Shown: positions 25,958-34,793, numbered from the stretch's first letter. The stretch: 49,059 nucleotides of DNA from an uncultured Algimonas sp. (GCA_937923575.1 CALDUL010000002.1:1-49059); one strand, 5' to 3'. Numbers and translations are program-made. Notes: generated by a model not told the origin, from the sequence alone.

Positions 25958-28900
25958 TCACCCCGGCGGCAAGTTCAACACGGCGCGGCCCAGACTTTCG
26001 CGGCCCAGAGGACCGATTTGTGAGATCGTTGCGCGGTCGAACGGCGTGGTGACCAATTCGTTTTCCGATGTATCGATGACCTCCGTCTGCGCGCCCCGCT
26101 CCAGCCTGACGCGGAAACGCAGATGCGCGCTGTCGACGTCCCATGCCTCGAAGGACCTATCGCGCCCGATCCAGGACACCGTCGTCCCGTCCCAATGCGG
26201 ATGAACGGGCGAGAGCGGGATCCGCGCGCGGTCCTGCCAGACGAGCTCCGCCGGACGCGCATCTCGCTCCGACGAGGCACCGTCGATGGTGACGCTCTGC
26301 CCGATCCAGTCCTGCGAGATATCCAACGTGTCCAACCCCGCGCCCAGCCAGACGATCCGTGCGCCCGGCGGCACATCGGCGATCATGTCATCGCTGCCGT
26401 CCAGACCGCGGTGAAGCTCCGACAGGGCGTAGCGGTCTTTTCCGGTCAAGACCGCCTTGCGCGCCGCGATGACCTCCCAGCCAGCAGGAGTCTCAACAGC
26501 GAAAGGCAGGCTCGGCTCCGTTTGTGACGACAGGCTTATGCTCTCCATCATGATTTCGAGTGTCGTGCCGAAATCGGTCAGCGCTGCCGAGCGCGCGGGA
26601 AGTTCGGACAGTGTTGCACCGATACGTAGCGGCACCGAAAGCTCTGCTACCTCGCCGCTCGGACCGGAGAGCACTACCGGTGAAAACGGCCGGAGTAGCG
26701 CGCCTACGCTGACGCCCTGCCGACCCGGCAGATCAAATGCGAGCAGCTGCGGCGCGCCCGCATAGGCCGGAGCAGGCGGCACGTCCGGCGTTGCACCGGA
26801 CACCCACGCCACGCTCGGCCCCACGTCGCGGCGCGCCGTTACGTCGACAGTGACGCCCGTCGTCAGCTCATTCACGACCCAGAGCGCGCCGTCATAGTCG
26901 ATGCGGTCGCCCGTCTGCAGACGCAGACCCGTCGTCAGTGGCAGAGCCAAGGAGAGCGTTTCGCCGCCCGCTTCCAGCGTGTCGAGATCACGCCGCGCGA
27001 CATGGCGGGCAAAGCCCTCGTCCAGTACAGCGGGCACGGATACATCAGCAACCGCAACCGTCTCCGCGCTGAGGTTGCGCGCGCTTGCCGTCGCCGTCTG
27101 ATAGTCCCGCGCGGCATCGATATAGGTCACCCGGACATCGCGCACGCGTCGCTCCGCATCGACGCGGGTGCGCTTGACCGGACCTTTGAGCACGTCGTCG
27201 GGCGAGAGCTTTAGTGCGTCGCCGCCACCCATGCTGAAGACGACGTCCCCGCCACGCTCCGCAATCTCGATGGCATATAGGCTTAGGAGCGGCCCCAGCG
27301 CGGCGCGGGCGCTCATGGGGCGGTCGATGATAAAGCCCGGAATGACGCCCGAAACGCCAGACACGTCGATATCGTGCAGGCCTGAGGCCTCCGCCAACTC
27401 CTCCACCACATCCGCCACCGGCATTAGCCCGGTGCGGCCGTTCAGCCAGTGCCCGCGCGCCCAATTGCCACCGTCGCTCCAGACATCATCGCGCGCCGGA
27501 AAGGCCGGATAGGGGCGCGCATCCCACGCCCAGATGCTGGCGCGGTCGAGATCGACGAAGCCAGGCTCGTTATTGTCTGCATAGTAGCCGAGGAAGGCCT
27601 CGATATAGCGCCGCTGTATGAGATCGTCCCGCGCGCCGTCGCTATAATAGGGCCGCGCGCTGTCGACGGACTTGGCGTCGAAGAAGACATTGGGCTGGTT
27701 TGCGCCCTTGTCGACGGCGGGGCAGCCGACCTCCAGCAGCCAAATCGGCTTGCTGCGCGGGACCCATGCGCTCTGTCCCGCAGGTAGCCCACCGCGACGC
27801 TCGACATGTGGCTGGCTCCACCAGTGGCGCAGATCCTTGTAGCGATAGACCGGTTCATGGATAGGCGTGCGGGTCTGTGCGTCGCGGTCGGCCCCGTTGG
27901 CGTAGTACCAGTCATAGCCCTCCCCGCCTTCGACATTGCCACGCAGATAATCGAGATCATGCGCGCGGCGACCGGGGGCGGCATCGGTGTGGTCGTTCCC
28001 GTCGCGCCAGTCGGAGAGCGGGAAATAGGCGTCGATCCCAACGGCATCGATATCGTCATCAGCCCAGAGCGGATCGAGATGATAGCGCACATCGCCCCCG
28101 TCCTGGACGCCGAAATAGTCGGACCAGTCTGCGGCATAGGTGATCTTGGTGTTGCTGCCGACGACGGCCCGCACACTGCCGGCGAGCGCTCGCATGGCCG
28201 CCACGGCTGGGAAGCTCTCCTCAATGCGCGTCGCCATTAGCGCCTTGAGTTCTGATCCGATAATGATGGCATCGACGCCTCCGGCCTGCTGCGCGATGCG
28301 CGCGTGATGCAGGATATGGTGGCGGAAGCGGTCATCATGATCGGTCCCGAAAAAGGCGCTCACGTCGGCGGCGCTATTCGCCCTGATGCGCCCACGCCAC
28401 GGGAAGCCCGGCATATCCATCAGAAGGAACGGATAGAGCGTCACCGCAAACCCGCGCTGTTTTAATTCGCGGATACACGCGATCAGCGAGGCATCGTCCG
28501 GCGTCCCGCCGTAGTTCGGGCGGCCCTGCTCATCCGTGCTGACGATATAGGCCGTGCTACGGTCCTTCCCCGCCACGCTCCAACGCACATCAGGCAGAAT
28601 GCGCTTTCGCTTCTCCACGCCCGGTCTCACCGCGCAGGCGCCCGCGTCGAGTGACGTGCCGAACCACGCCGAGATGATGCTGACATGGCGGCAATTCCGT
28701 AGCTCGGATTGCAGTTGATCGAGAGAGGTAATCAGGTCCGCTTCTCCAGAAAAACTGTTCATATTTGACGGGATGCTGACGCCGACGCTGGGCAGCTCCT
28801 CCACCACGGTCGGCGACAGAGCGAATTCGCCCGTGCCCGGCAGTAGATTGACCGATCGCACGAGGCTCTCCAGCCGTCCGCCGCGCCGCACGGCGCGCAC

Positions 28901-29464
28901 GACCTCGGCATTGATAGACGGAAGGCGACCGCCATAGCCGTCCAGCGGGAAGTCCTCGAAGACGACATAAGCCGTGCCACGAAAGGCGGGCACATCGCCG
29001 GGCTCGGTCGCCGCGATGACGGGGTCCGGGCCTTGCGTCTCAGCACCCGTGTGCACCCGGATCGTCAGGCCGGAGCGGCGGAGCACCTTGCCATTGGCCC
29101 AGATACGGTCGACGCCGAGGATCTCGCCTTCGCAGAGCCCGACGGCGAAGCTTATGGAGTAGGAATAGTTGCGCTGCACGGGTCCGCCGCCTTTTCCTCC
29201 CACGCTCTCCTCCGACACGGTCTCCCTCACCTGGCTGGCCCAGATGACCTGCCCGGCGAGACGGACGCGACCGAAGATGCGCGGCATGGGCGCACCGTCG
29301 CGACTGGTCTGCAATTTGAAGCTCTCCAGCCGTGGCCCTTCGAAGACGCGGTTGTCGAAGGCGCGGGTGATGGCGCTGGTGGCGGTGGAGACGGCGAGCG
29401 ACGTCAGCGCGCGAACACCGCCGCTGGCGACGGCTTGAATACCGGATACGGCGAGCGTGGTCAT
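25958..29464 (-). CDS. GTA host-specificity / baseplate 'megatron' protein (g15-like)
   Basis: At 1168 residues the largest GTA gene and the last of the structural block; RcGTA g15 is slightly longer. It contains the GTA-type TIM-barrel region (about residues 250-600: GVDAIIIGSELKALMATR, KITYAADWSDYFG, VGIDAYFPLSDW, PIWLLEVGCPAVDKGANQP) followed by a phage tail-3-like hub segment (MSARAALGPLLSLYAIE, RVRDVRVTYIDAARDYQ) and a beta-rich C-terminus. The ATG at 29464 overlaps the g14 stop by 4 bp; the open frame upstream of it is overlap with g14 and is not used. It is likely to form the tail tip and contact the recipient. Confidence 0.93.
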   Translation of the reverse strand: MTTLAVSGIQAVASGGVRALTSLAVSTATSAITRAFDNRVFEGPRLESFKLQTSRDGAPMPRIFGRVRLAGQVIWASQVRETVSEESVGGKGGGPVQRNYSYSISFAVGLCEGEILGVDRIWANGKVLRRSGLTIRVHTGAETQGPDPVIAATEPGDVPAFRGTAYVVFEDFPLDGYGGRLPSINAEVVRAVRRGGRLESLVRSVNLLPGTGEFALSPTVVEELPSVGVSIPSNMNSFSGEADLITSLDQLQSELRNCRHVSIISAWFGTSLDAGACAVRPGVEKRKRILPDVRWSVAGKDRSTAYIVSTDEQGRPNYGGTPDDASLIACIRELKQRGFAVTLYPFLLMDMPGFPWRGRIRANSAADVSAFFGTDHDDRFRHHILHHARIAQQAGGVDAIIIGSELKALMATRIEESFPAVAAMRALAGSVRAVVGSNTKITYAADWSDYFGVQDGGDVRYHLDPLWADDDIDAVGIDAYFPLSDWRDGNDHTDAAPGRRAHDLDYLRGNVEGGEGYDWYYANGADRDAQTRTPIHEPVYRYKDLRHWWSQPHVERRGGLPAGQSAWVPRSKPIWLLEVGCPAVDKGANQPNVFFDAKSVDSARPYYSDGARDDLIQRRYIEAFLGYYADNNEPGFVDLDRASIWAWDARPYPAFPARDDVWSDGGNWARGHWLNGRTGLMPVADVVEELAEASGLHDIDVSGVSGVIPGFIIDRPMSARAALGPLLSLYAIEIAERGGDVVFSMGGGDALKLSPDDVLKGPVKRTRVDAERRVRDVRVTYIDAARDYQTATASARNLSAETVAVADVSVPAVLDEGFARHVARRDLDTLEAGGETLSLALPLTTGLRLQTGDRIDYDGALWVVNELTTGVTVDVTARRDVGPSVAWVSGATPDVPPAPAYAGAPQLLAFDLPGRQGVSVGALLRPFSPVVLSGPSGEVAELSVPLRIGATLSELPARSAALTDFGTTLEIMMESISLSSQTEPSLPFAVETPAGWEVIAARKAVLTGKDRYALSELHRGLDGSDDMIADVPPGARIVWLGAGLDTLDISQDWIGQSVTIDGASSERDARPAELVWQDRARIPLSPVHPHWDGTTVSWIGRDRSFEAWDVDSAHLRFRVRLERGAQTEVIDTSENELVTTPFDRATISQIGPLGRESLGRAVLNLPPG

Positions 29465-29895
29465 GCGGTCACTCCTTCGGGGGTGTCGGGAAAGCGGAAG
29501 ACGTGGGCGATCCGGCGCGACCAGAACGGCGCCAGCCAGCTCTCGACCACGGCGCGGCCCCAATAGGCGTGGATGATGGTGTCGGGCCCCGAGAGCACGC
29601 CAACATGTTTGCACGGGCTGCCGGGCTTCAACCGGAAGAGCAGCACGTCGCCCGGCTCGGGAATCGTGACCTCCGTCAGCCAACGGCGAGCGGCATGGAG
29701 TAGCGTTTCCTCGCCGCGCTCCTCCGCCCAGTTTGGTGTGTATTCCGGAATTGCTTCCGGTTCTGCGCCCATCAGCTCGCGCCAAATTCCGCGCACAAGG
29801 CCAAGGCAGTCACAGCCGACTCCCTTGACCGAGGCTTGGTGCCGATAGGGCGTGTCGAGCCAATCCTGGGCCGCACGCACGATATCCTTACGCAT
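29461..29895 (-). CDS. GTA NlpC/P60-type tail peptidase (g14-like)
   Basis: A 144-residue cell-wall peptidase of the NlpC/P60 fold. The nucleophile is Cys30 in the GCDCLGLVRG motif; the His is in CKHVGVL, and HAYWGRAV follows. In RcGTA the equivalent sits in the tail tip and is expected to open recipient peptidoglycan. Its start overlaps the hub-gene stop by 8 bp and its stop overlaps the g15 start by 4 bp. Confidence 0.93.
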   Translation of the reverse strand: MRKDIVRAAQDWLDTPYRHQASVKGVGCDCLGLVRGIWRELMGAEPEAIPEYTPNWAEERGEETLLHAARRWLTEVTIPEPGDVLLFRLKPGSPCKHVGVLSGPDTIIHAYWGRAVVESWLAPFWSRRIAHVFRFPDTPEGVTA

Positions 29896-30523
29896 AGCGC
29901 GAGCCTCCGTTGCGGTTGGGAGTCAGATGGACGCCCGCCTGGAGCGCATCATCACCAAGCAGATATGGGAAGCCGCGGAAGTTGACGGCGTTGGCGAAGC
30001 GCGACTTGCAGGCGTCGAGCGTGCGCGGGCAAACCGTACCGTCGGGATGCGCGGACAGGTCCACGCCGCAGCGGACATCGCCCAGCTCCGCATCGCAACG
30101 GCGCGAAAAGACACGGCCTGTGGAGCGGTCCAGCAGGGTTGCACGGCCGAGCCAGTCGGCCTCGAAGCCCTCCCCGTCTCGGCCCATCGAGACTTCGCCG
30201 AGGCGGCCAGATGTCATCAGAACGCGACGGCTCGGATCAGACCAGTCCACGCGATATTCGTCCAGACGAGCGCCGTCGAGCGAGCCGGATTTTATGGCGT
30301 CCGAGCTCAGATCGATGTCGAAGCGTGTCCGCACCGCGCCGCTATCCGCGTCGAATCCCGCGCGCTGTTCGGTGTCCGCGGCGGCCATCGGGCGGCAGGT
30401 GACGCCGTCGAGCACGAGCGGCCGATCATGGTCGGTGAAGCCGTGCCGCGCGCCGTCCGAGAGCGTGATGACGAAAGCGCGTGCGAGCGTCTGGCAGCCA
30501 TCCGCAAAGGGCAGATCACGCAT
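29888..30523 (-). CDS. GTA tail hub protein (g13-like, DUF2163)
   Basis: A 211-residue DUF2163 protein starting MRDLPFADGCQTLARAFVITL. Four cysteines in the C-terminal half (RRCDAELGDVRCGVD, then VCPRTLDACKSRF) are spaced as in hub proteins that carry an iron-sulfur cluster. The NFRGFPYLLGDD tail motif is typical of GTA hubs. It forms the trimeric hub connecting distal tail and tip. It overlaps g12 and g14 by 8 bp each. Confidence 0.93.
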   Translation of the reverse strand: MRDLPFADGCQTLARAFVITLSDGARHGFTDHDRPLVLDGVTCRPMAAADTEQRAGFDADSGAVRTRFDIDLSSDAIKSGSLDGARLDEYRVDWSDPSRRVLMTSGRLGEVSMGRDGEGFEADWLGRATLLDRSTGRVFSRRCDAELGDVRCGVDLSAHPDGTVCPRTLDACKSRFANAVNFRGFPYLLGDDALQAGVHLTPNRNGGSRYA

Positions 30524-31103
30524 GGTGCACCTCCCCTAGCACTTCAATCAAGGGCACGGACGACACGCTGACCGCGCCGTCCGTCTCAAGGCCTAGGATC
30601 AGCTCGTCCGTGTCGAAGCGCACGGGCACATCGAACGCGAAGCTCGCAGTGACGAGGGCTCCGGACGCGGGTGGATCGATGGTGACCGTCGCCGCATTCA
30701 AACTATGCGGGACGCGTTGACCCGCCACGCGGATTTCGACTGTGTCCGCGACCGGGAGCGTGATCGGACGCACGGAATCGCCATAAATCTTCTGCAGGGC
30801 GAACTCCGCCTGCGTGCCGTCGCCCGCGCCGAGCAAGGCATCCTCGGCCATGTGATCGATGGGATCGCGAAAACGGAAACTGTGCAGCTGCCCGCCACGC
30901 GCCTCGAAGAAGGCCGCGAGCACTTGGGCGTCCGCCAGCGACTTCACACCGGTCACGGCGTTGTAGCGGCGGCGGGCGCGGCTCTGCGTCGTGTTGCGAT
31001 GTTCACGACCCGAAGACAGCGTGGCAATGTCGACCGCGCGGGTCGGCCCGCCGGTTGCGCCGAACGCCAATGTGAGCGGAAAGCGCTCGTCATGGAAAGC
31101 CAT
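30516..31103 (-). CDS. GTA distal tail protein (g12-like, DUF2460)
   Basis: A 195-residue DUF2460/TIGR02217-type protein (MAFHDERFPLTLAFGATGGP, EHRNTTQSRARRRYNAVTGV, HSFRFRDPIDH). In RcGTA the counterpart forms the hexameric distal tail ring below the tube. The start is 9 bp after the tape-measure stop with a GGAGAA ribosome site. Confidence 0.93.
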   Translation of the reverse strand: MAFHDERFPLTLAFGATGGPTRAVDIATLSSGREHRNTTQSRARRRYNAVTGVKSLADAQVLAAFFEARGGQLHSFRFRDPIDHMAEDALLGAGDGTQAEFALQKIYGDSVRPITLPVADTVEIRVAGQRVPHSLNAATVTIDPPASGALVTASFAFDVPVRFDTDELILGLETDGAVSVSSVPLIEVLGEVHHA

Positions 31104-31112
31104 GGTATTCTC

Positions 31113-31523
31113 CTAGATACGGCCCGCGCCGGAGCCGACGGCGCGCGCGAGATGCGCGCCGATCTGCCCCTCGCTGCGGCGAAAGCCCTGCGCGTCCGAG
31201 ACGCCGGACAAGTTCATGGTGATGTTGGTGGAGGATTTGCCCCCGCCCAGCGCGTCGCCGAGCCCCTTGGTCAGCCCGCCGACGAGCGCGTTGAGCGGGC
31301 CTTCGACCAGCTCCGTCACAGCGAGCTTGGCGAGGTCCTTAAGAACGGACTCAGCCATATCAGAAAAGGACAGCTGGCCGCGTTTGGCCGCGCCTTCGAG
31401 CGAACGCGCAATGCTCTCGCCGGCGGCCTCAAAGGCGCTGGCGATCTCGTCCGCGCCCTTGACGAGCGGGTCGGCGTCGAATGCGTCCAGCGCATCGGCG
31501 GCCTGGTTCTGATCCCTATCCAT
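31113..31523 (-). CDS. GTA tail tape-measure protein (g11-like), short
   Basis: A 136-residue protein rich in Ala/Gly helices (ADEIASAFEAAGESIARSLE, LKDLAKLAVTELVEGPLNAL) with a Gly-rich end (GLGDALGGGKSS ... SDAQGFRRSEGQIGAHLARA). The position between the chaperone g10.1 and distal tail g12, and the sequence style, identify it as the GTA tape measure. It is short: RcGTA's is about 220 residues from memory. No frameshift or missing start was found around it. It overlaps g10.1 by 8 bp. Confidence 0.85.
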   Translation of the reverse strand: MDRDQNQAADALDAFDADPLVKGADEIASAFEAAGESIARSLEGAAKRGQLSFSDMAESVLKDLAKLAVTELVEGPLNALVGGLTKGLGDALGGGKSSTNITMNLSGVSDAQGFRRSEGQIGAHLARAVGSGAGRI

Positions 31524-31689
31524 CGGGGTAATCCTCCATCAATTTGCGTAAGGCGTCCGCGTCGAGCGGCGCCGTGTCGGGACGCAACAGCGCGAGCCAG
31601 TCGGAGAGCGGCATGTCCCAGAACTCGCCTGGGGCGAGCTGCAACTGGCGCACGGCAAGGCGGTGCCAATCAGCAAAAGGCCAGCTCAT
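31516..31689 (-). CDS. GTA tail assembly chaperone (g10.1-like)
   Basis: A 57-residue protein read directly from the minus strand: it begins MSWPFADWHRLAVRQL, continues LAPGEFWDMPLSDWLALL and ends MEDYPDG. This is the pattern of the GTA-associated tail assembly chaperone (phage TAC_6 family), which guards the tape measure during tail assembly. The ATG at 31689 overlaps the g10 stop by 4 bp and the TAG stop overlaps the tape-measure start by 8 bp. Confidence 0.88.
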   Translation of the reverse strand: MSWPFADWHRLAVRQLQLAPGEFWDMPLSDWLALLRPDTAPLDADALRKLMEDYPDG

Positions 31690-31967
31690 GCGGGGACCAG
31701 CGCGGCACTGATGCAGGACGCGGCTTGCGGCATGAGGGCGGCAATCTGAGCGTCGCTGACGCCGGACAGATCACACGCGCCATCACTGCCTCGCAGCAAC
31801 GCACTCAGCAGGGTGCGCGCCGTGTCGGGACCCATGAGGCGGATCTGTTCCGCCAGCGCGCGCGGACTCTCGGCGCCAGTGACTTCGGCAATCTCCGCCA
31901 GCGCTCCCACCGTCAGGCGAAGCGTACCGAGCGAGGTCTCCACGTCACCGCGTCGATAGGCGCTCAC
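31686..31967 (-). CDS. GTA gp10 family protein
   Basis: A 93-residue protein with the GTA_gp10 signature (YRRGDVETSLGTLRLTVGALAEIAEVTGAESPRAL with an RLMGPDTARTLLSALL helix). It lies between tail tube and tail chaperone and probably takes part in tail assembly. The start codon is GTG at 31967, overlapping the tail-tube TGA (GTGA arrangement). Confidence 0.9.
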   Translation of the reverse strand: MSAYRRGDVETSLGTLRLTVGALAEIAEVTGAESPRALAEQIRLMGPDTARTLLSALLRGSDGACDLSGVSDAQIAALMPQAASCISAALVPA

Positions 31968-32368
31968 GGCGCGGCGAAGCTGGCGGGGCCTGTCGAGGCC
32001 AAGCCGATCTCAAACGTCGCCTCGCCCTTATAGGTGCCGCCATAAGTCAGGCTGGTGACCATGATCGGGGCGGAGATCGCGCCGAAGCCCGGCATGACCA
32101 TCTCCGCGTCGAGCTCCTCGCCGGCGAAGAAAGCCGCGCGGATGGCCGCGTCCGACTCGCGGCTGCGGAACACGCCGGAGCCTGTGATGGCAACCGAGCG
32201 AATGCCGGCTTTCGGCAGCAGCTCCGTCCATCCCTGCGACCCGCTATCGGTCACATCGACGCTGGTCGCGTTCATGCGCACCGACTTGGTGCGCAGGCCG
32301 GCAACCGTCTTAAAGCCCTCGCCATCGTCGACCCGCAGCAGCAGGTCCCGTCCCAATTTGGCTGTCAT
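31964..32368 (-). CDS. GTA major tail tube protein (g9-like, TP901-1 family)
   Basis: A 134-residue protein of the TP901-1 major tail family: GRDLLLRVDDGEGFKTVAGL, the VRMNATSVDVTDSGSQGWTELL core and a C-terminal SLTYGGTYKGEATFEIGLAS. It should polymerise as hexameric rings forming the non-contractile tail tube. It starts directly after the g8 stop and its stop overlaps the g10 GTG start. Confidence 0.93.
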   Translation of the reverse strand: MTAKLGRDLLLRVDDGEGFKTVAGLRTKSVRMNATSVDVTDSGSQGWTELLPKAGIRSVAITGSGVFRSRESDAAIRAAFFAGEELDAEMVMPGFGAISAPIMVTSLTYGGTYKGEATFEIGLASTGPASFAAP

Positions 32369-32773
32369 CTATATGTCCTCCAGAATGACCGACAGGCGCA
32401 GCAGGCCGTGTCGTGTGCGGCCGTCTGGCGCGCGGAAAATGTCTGTGAGTGTGGGCACGCTGCGGTGCGGCAGATGAGTGTCCAATGCCGCTTCGACCTG
32501 GCGCAGCAGCTCCAGCGCCTCTGCCCGGCTTGTGGCGCGCGACCAGACGTGCAGCGTCACTGCGTGGGTGGTGCGTACAGTCTCGTCAGCGGAGGCATCC
32601 CGGCTCTCGGTGCGACCATAGGTGAGATAGGGATAGGTCGGCTCCGGAGGCACTTCGTCATAGGCGCGCACCTCGCCGTCCCGGCCCATCACATTCTGCA
32701 GCGCCGTATCGGCGTTCAGCGCGGTGTGGATGTCGCGTTGCAAGCGCAATGCGTGCTCAGCCAGCGCGCTCAT
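32369..32773 (-). CDS. GTA tail terminator protein (g8-like, DUF3168)
   Basis: A 134-residue DUF3168 protein (LRLQRDIHTALNADTALQ, YPYLTYGRTESRDAS, TLHVWSRATSRAEALELL). The RcGTA equivalent caps the tail tube at the head side. The start at 32773 (MSALAEHA) makes an ATGA overlap with the g7 stop; a longer frame upstream is ignored. Confidence 0.92.
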   Translation of the reverse strand: MSALAEHALRLQRDIHTALNADTALQNVMGRDGEVRAYDEVPPEPTYPYLTYGRTESRDASADETVRTTHAVTLHVWSRATSRAEALELLRQVEAALDTHLPHRSVPTLTDIFRAPDGRTRHGLLRLSVILEDI

Positions 32774-33087
32774 GACAGCACCTCTTCGCAAATCAGGTGG
32801 AGCCGCTCGAAGCGAGTATCCGGATCGGAAACCGCGACAACCCGCAAGGTTCGGCCCTGCCAGACGACGCGCGCGCGGTGAGACAGATCCGAGCGGTGGC
32901 GGATGGTGATGCGGTAGGACTGCGTCACCCTTAGCCGCCCCTGTTCGACCGTCTCGGATATCGTGCGCGGCTCGACCATGGCCCAGACTGCGCGCTGGAA
33001 GGACCAGCTCGTGATCGTGCCGCCGACGTCGTCGCGCACGGCGCTCGGTGCGTAGAGCCCGATCCGGTGGCGAAGCTGGCCGATCAT
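32770..33087 (-). CDS. GTA head-tail stopper / head closure protein (g7-like)
   Basis: A 105-residue protein of the phage head-tail joining (SPP1 gp16-like) family: MIGQLRHRIGLYAPS, ITSWSFQRAVWAMVEPR, SHRARVVWQGRTLRVVAVSD. It acts as stopper between adaptor and tail. It has 4-bp overlaps with both neighbours. Confidence 0.92.
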   Translation of the reverse strand: MIGQLRHRIGLYAPSAVRDDVGGTITSWSFQRAVWAMVEPRTISETVEQGRLRVTQSYRITIRHRSDLSHRARVVWQGRTLRVVAVSDPDTRFERLHLICEEVLS

Positions 33088-33542
33088 GGCGTCACCACGC
33101 GGTAGGGCGCGATCAAGGCCTGCACCATGAGCGGCAGACCGTCCGTGCTGTCGCGGTGTTCATAACCATAGCTGACCAGCAGCAGCATGGCCTGGCGCAG
33201 CGGCGCGGGTACGTCGGACGGCGTGGGACCATAGCCCGCGGTGAAGGTGATCGTCGTCGGCGCGCCGATCTGAAAAGCGACAGGCCGCACGGCAAGCTTG
33301 GGCGCGAAGCCCTGCACATCCTTAACCGGCCAGCGGGGCAGCACGACAGTCCCGGACTCGGACGCATAGCGGAACTCCCGCTCGATCATGGCGACGCCGA
33401 GCAAGGTCTCGATGCGGTCGCGAGCGGCGCTGATCAGCATGGTGATCAGCCCGTCCTCATGGTCGTGATCAAGCCGCAGGAAGGTCTTGGCCTCCGCGAG
33501 CGTCACAGGCTCCGCGGGCGGTGGATCGGTCTGGATGAGCAT
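33084..33542 (-). CDS. GTA head-tail adaptor protein (g6-like)
   Basis: A 152-residue connector protein (VTLAEAKTFLRLDHDHEDGL, ISAARDRIETLLGVAM, VPAPLRQAMLLLVSYGYEHR), matching the Phage_QLRG/head-tail connector fold. The start at 33542 (MLIQTDPPP) is preferred because an AGAGAGACC ribosome-site-like stretch precedes it; the frame opens further upstream into the terminator region. It is the first gene after the internal terminator that follows the capsid gene. Confidence 0.92.
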   Translation of the reverse strand: MLIQTDPPPAEPVTLAEAKTFLRLDHDHEDGLITMLISAARDRIETLLGVAMIEREFRYASESGTVVLPRWPVKDVQGFAPKLAVRPVAFQIGAPTTITFTAGYGPTPSDVPAPLRQAMLLLVSYGYEHRDSTDGLPLMVQALIAPYRVVTP

Positions 33543-33584
33543 GGGAGGTCTCTCTTCTTGTCTGCGACGGCGGGAAAAATTGGC

Positions 33585-33629
33585 AAAAGAAAACCCGCCA
33601 GCCCCGAGGTTTCCCAAGGGGCTGACGGG
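33585..33629 (-). terminator. Intrinsic terminator inside the GTA operon, directly after the capsid gene
   Basis: A 12-position stem (33594-33605 with 33618-33629; one C-A mismatch) with a 12-base loop is followed on the minus strand by TTTTCTTTT. It begins 25 bp after the capsid stop in a 111-bp gap, in a cluster where most genes otherwise overlap. It should limit transcription of g6-g15 unless an anti-terminator acts. Confidence 0.9.
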
Positions 33630-33653
33630 TCGATTTGGGGAGTTGCGCGGCGT

Positions 33654-34793
33654 TTACGCGGCGAACTTCAGCAGGCTGATGGCCTCGCGGTCCTGCACGC
33701 CGCCGCCGACGCGCTTGGTCGTGTAGAACAGCACATAGGGCTTGGCGGAGTATGGGTCGCGCAGCACGCGAACGCCCTGGCGATCCGCAATCATATAGCC
33801 GCGGCGGAAGTCACCGAAGGCGACGGCACACTCACCCGAGGTGATGTCGGGCATCTGCTCCATCTCGGTGACGTTGTAGCCGAGCAACTGCGACGGCTGA
33901 CCCGACGCGCCGGGCGTCCAGACGTAGTTGCCGTCCGCGTCCTTGATCTTGCGGATCTCGGACAGGGTGCGGCGGTTCATCACGAAGGACGCGCCCGGAC
34001 GATAGACCGATTTAGGCGCGTAGATCAGGTCCATCAGCGTGTCGTACTGCGTGTCGCTAAAGGCACCGTCGACACCGGTGCGAAGCTCCTTCAGAGCATC
34101 CGCCCCGCCCTGATAGGTCAGGAAGCCGCGCGGTTTTTCGGAGCCGTCGCCATTGACGAAAGCTTCGGTCTCTTGCGCGGCAAAGACGTCGCGGACTTCC
34201 TCGGCCAGCCAGGCGTCGACATCCGCCACGCTGTCATCAAGCAGGGCCTGCGTCGCGGCGGGCATGGCGTAGAGCTCGCCCGCGGGAAATGCGACAAGCT
34301 TGAGGCTCGGTGCGGTCGTCTCCGGGCGCGGATCGGTTTCTCCGACCCATCCGGTGGTCGCCTGACCGGACGAGATCGGCTTGCGGAACTCGCCGCTACC
34401 GATCTTTCGAACAGTCGCGATGCGGCGCATGGGCGAGGCCTGCTCCAGCGCCATGTCGATGCGGTTTTCCGTCTCGACCGGGGCGACATAGCCGCCGTCG
34501 CCGTCGGTAGTGGAGAGCGCTTTCAGCTCTGTCAGCGCGGTCTCGTCACCCGAACGGATAAAGCGCGACCAGGCGGATTTGGCCTCATTCACGGGTTGCG
34601 CGACCACCGGCTGCGACATGGACACGGAGAGCGTTTCCAGCCGGCGATTGAGGCGCTCGACCTTCTCGGTCAAAAGCGGATCGGCGGCGGATTTGCTCTC
34701 GATTTCCGCCAGGCGGGCGTCGTTGGCGTCGCGGAAGGCCGCGAAAGTCTGGGCGAAATCTTCACTCGCCATTTTGGTTTCGATTTGAGTCAC
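33654..34793 (-). CDS. GTA major capsid protein (g5-like, HK97 fold)
   Basis: A 379-residue HK97-type capsid protein. The N-terminal ~100 residues form a coiled-coil scaffold/delta domain (AFRDANDARLAEIESKS, LTEKVERLNRRLETLSV) expected to be removed by the g4 protease. The shell domain starts near STTDGDGGYVAPVETENRI and includes GDFRRGYMIADRQGVRV. The start is GTG at 34793, overlapping the protease TGA (GTGA). A strong terminator follows, so this is likely to be the most abundant late message. Confidence 0.95.
   Translation of the reverse strand: MTQIETKMASEDFAQTFAAFRDANDARLAEIESKSAADPLLTEKVERLNRRLETLSVSMSQPVVAQPVNEAKSAWSRFIRSGDETALTELKALSTTDGDGGYVAPVETENRIDMALEQASPMRRIATVRKIGSGEFRKPISSGQATTGWVGETDPRPETTAPSLKLVAFPAGELYAMPAATQALLDDSVADVDAWLAEEVRDVFAAQETEAFVNGDGSEKPRGFLTYQGGADALKELRTGVDGAFSDTQYDTLMDLIYAPKSVYRPGASFVMNRRTLSEIRKIKDADGNYVWTPGASGQPSQLLGYNVTEMEQMPDITSGECAVAFGDFRRGYMIADRQGVRVLRDPYSAKPYVLFYTTKRVGGGVQDREAISLLKFAA

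Noticed and set aside
29465-29785. N-terminal extension of the g15 protein by 107 residues
   Set aside because: The extra frame lies entirely over the g14 peptidase gene; the ATG at 29464 in an ATGA overlap fits the operon style and the homologous N-terminus.
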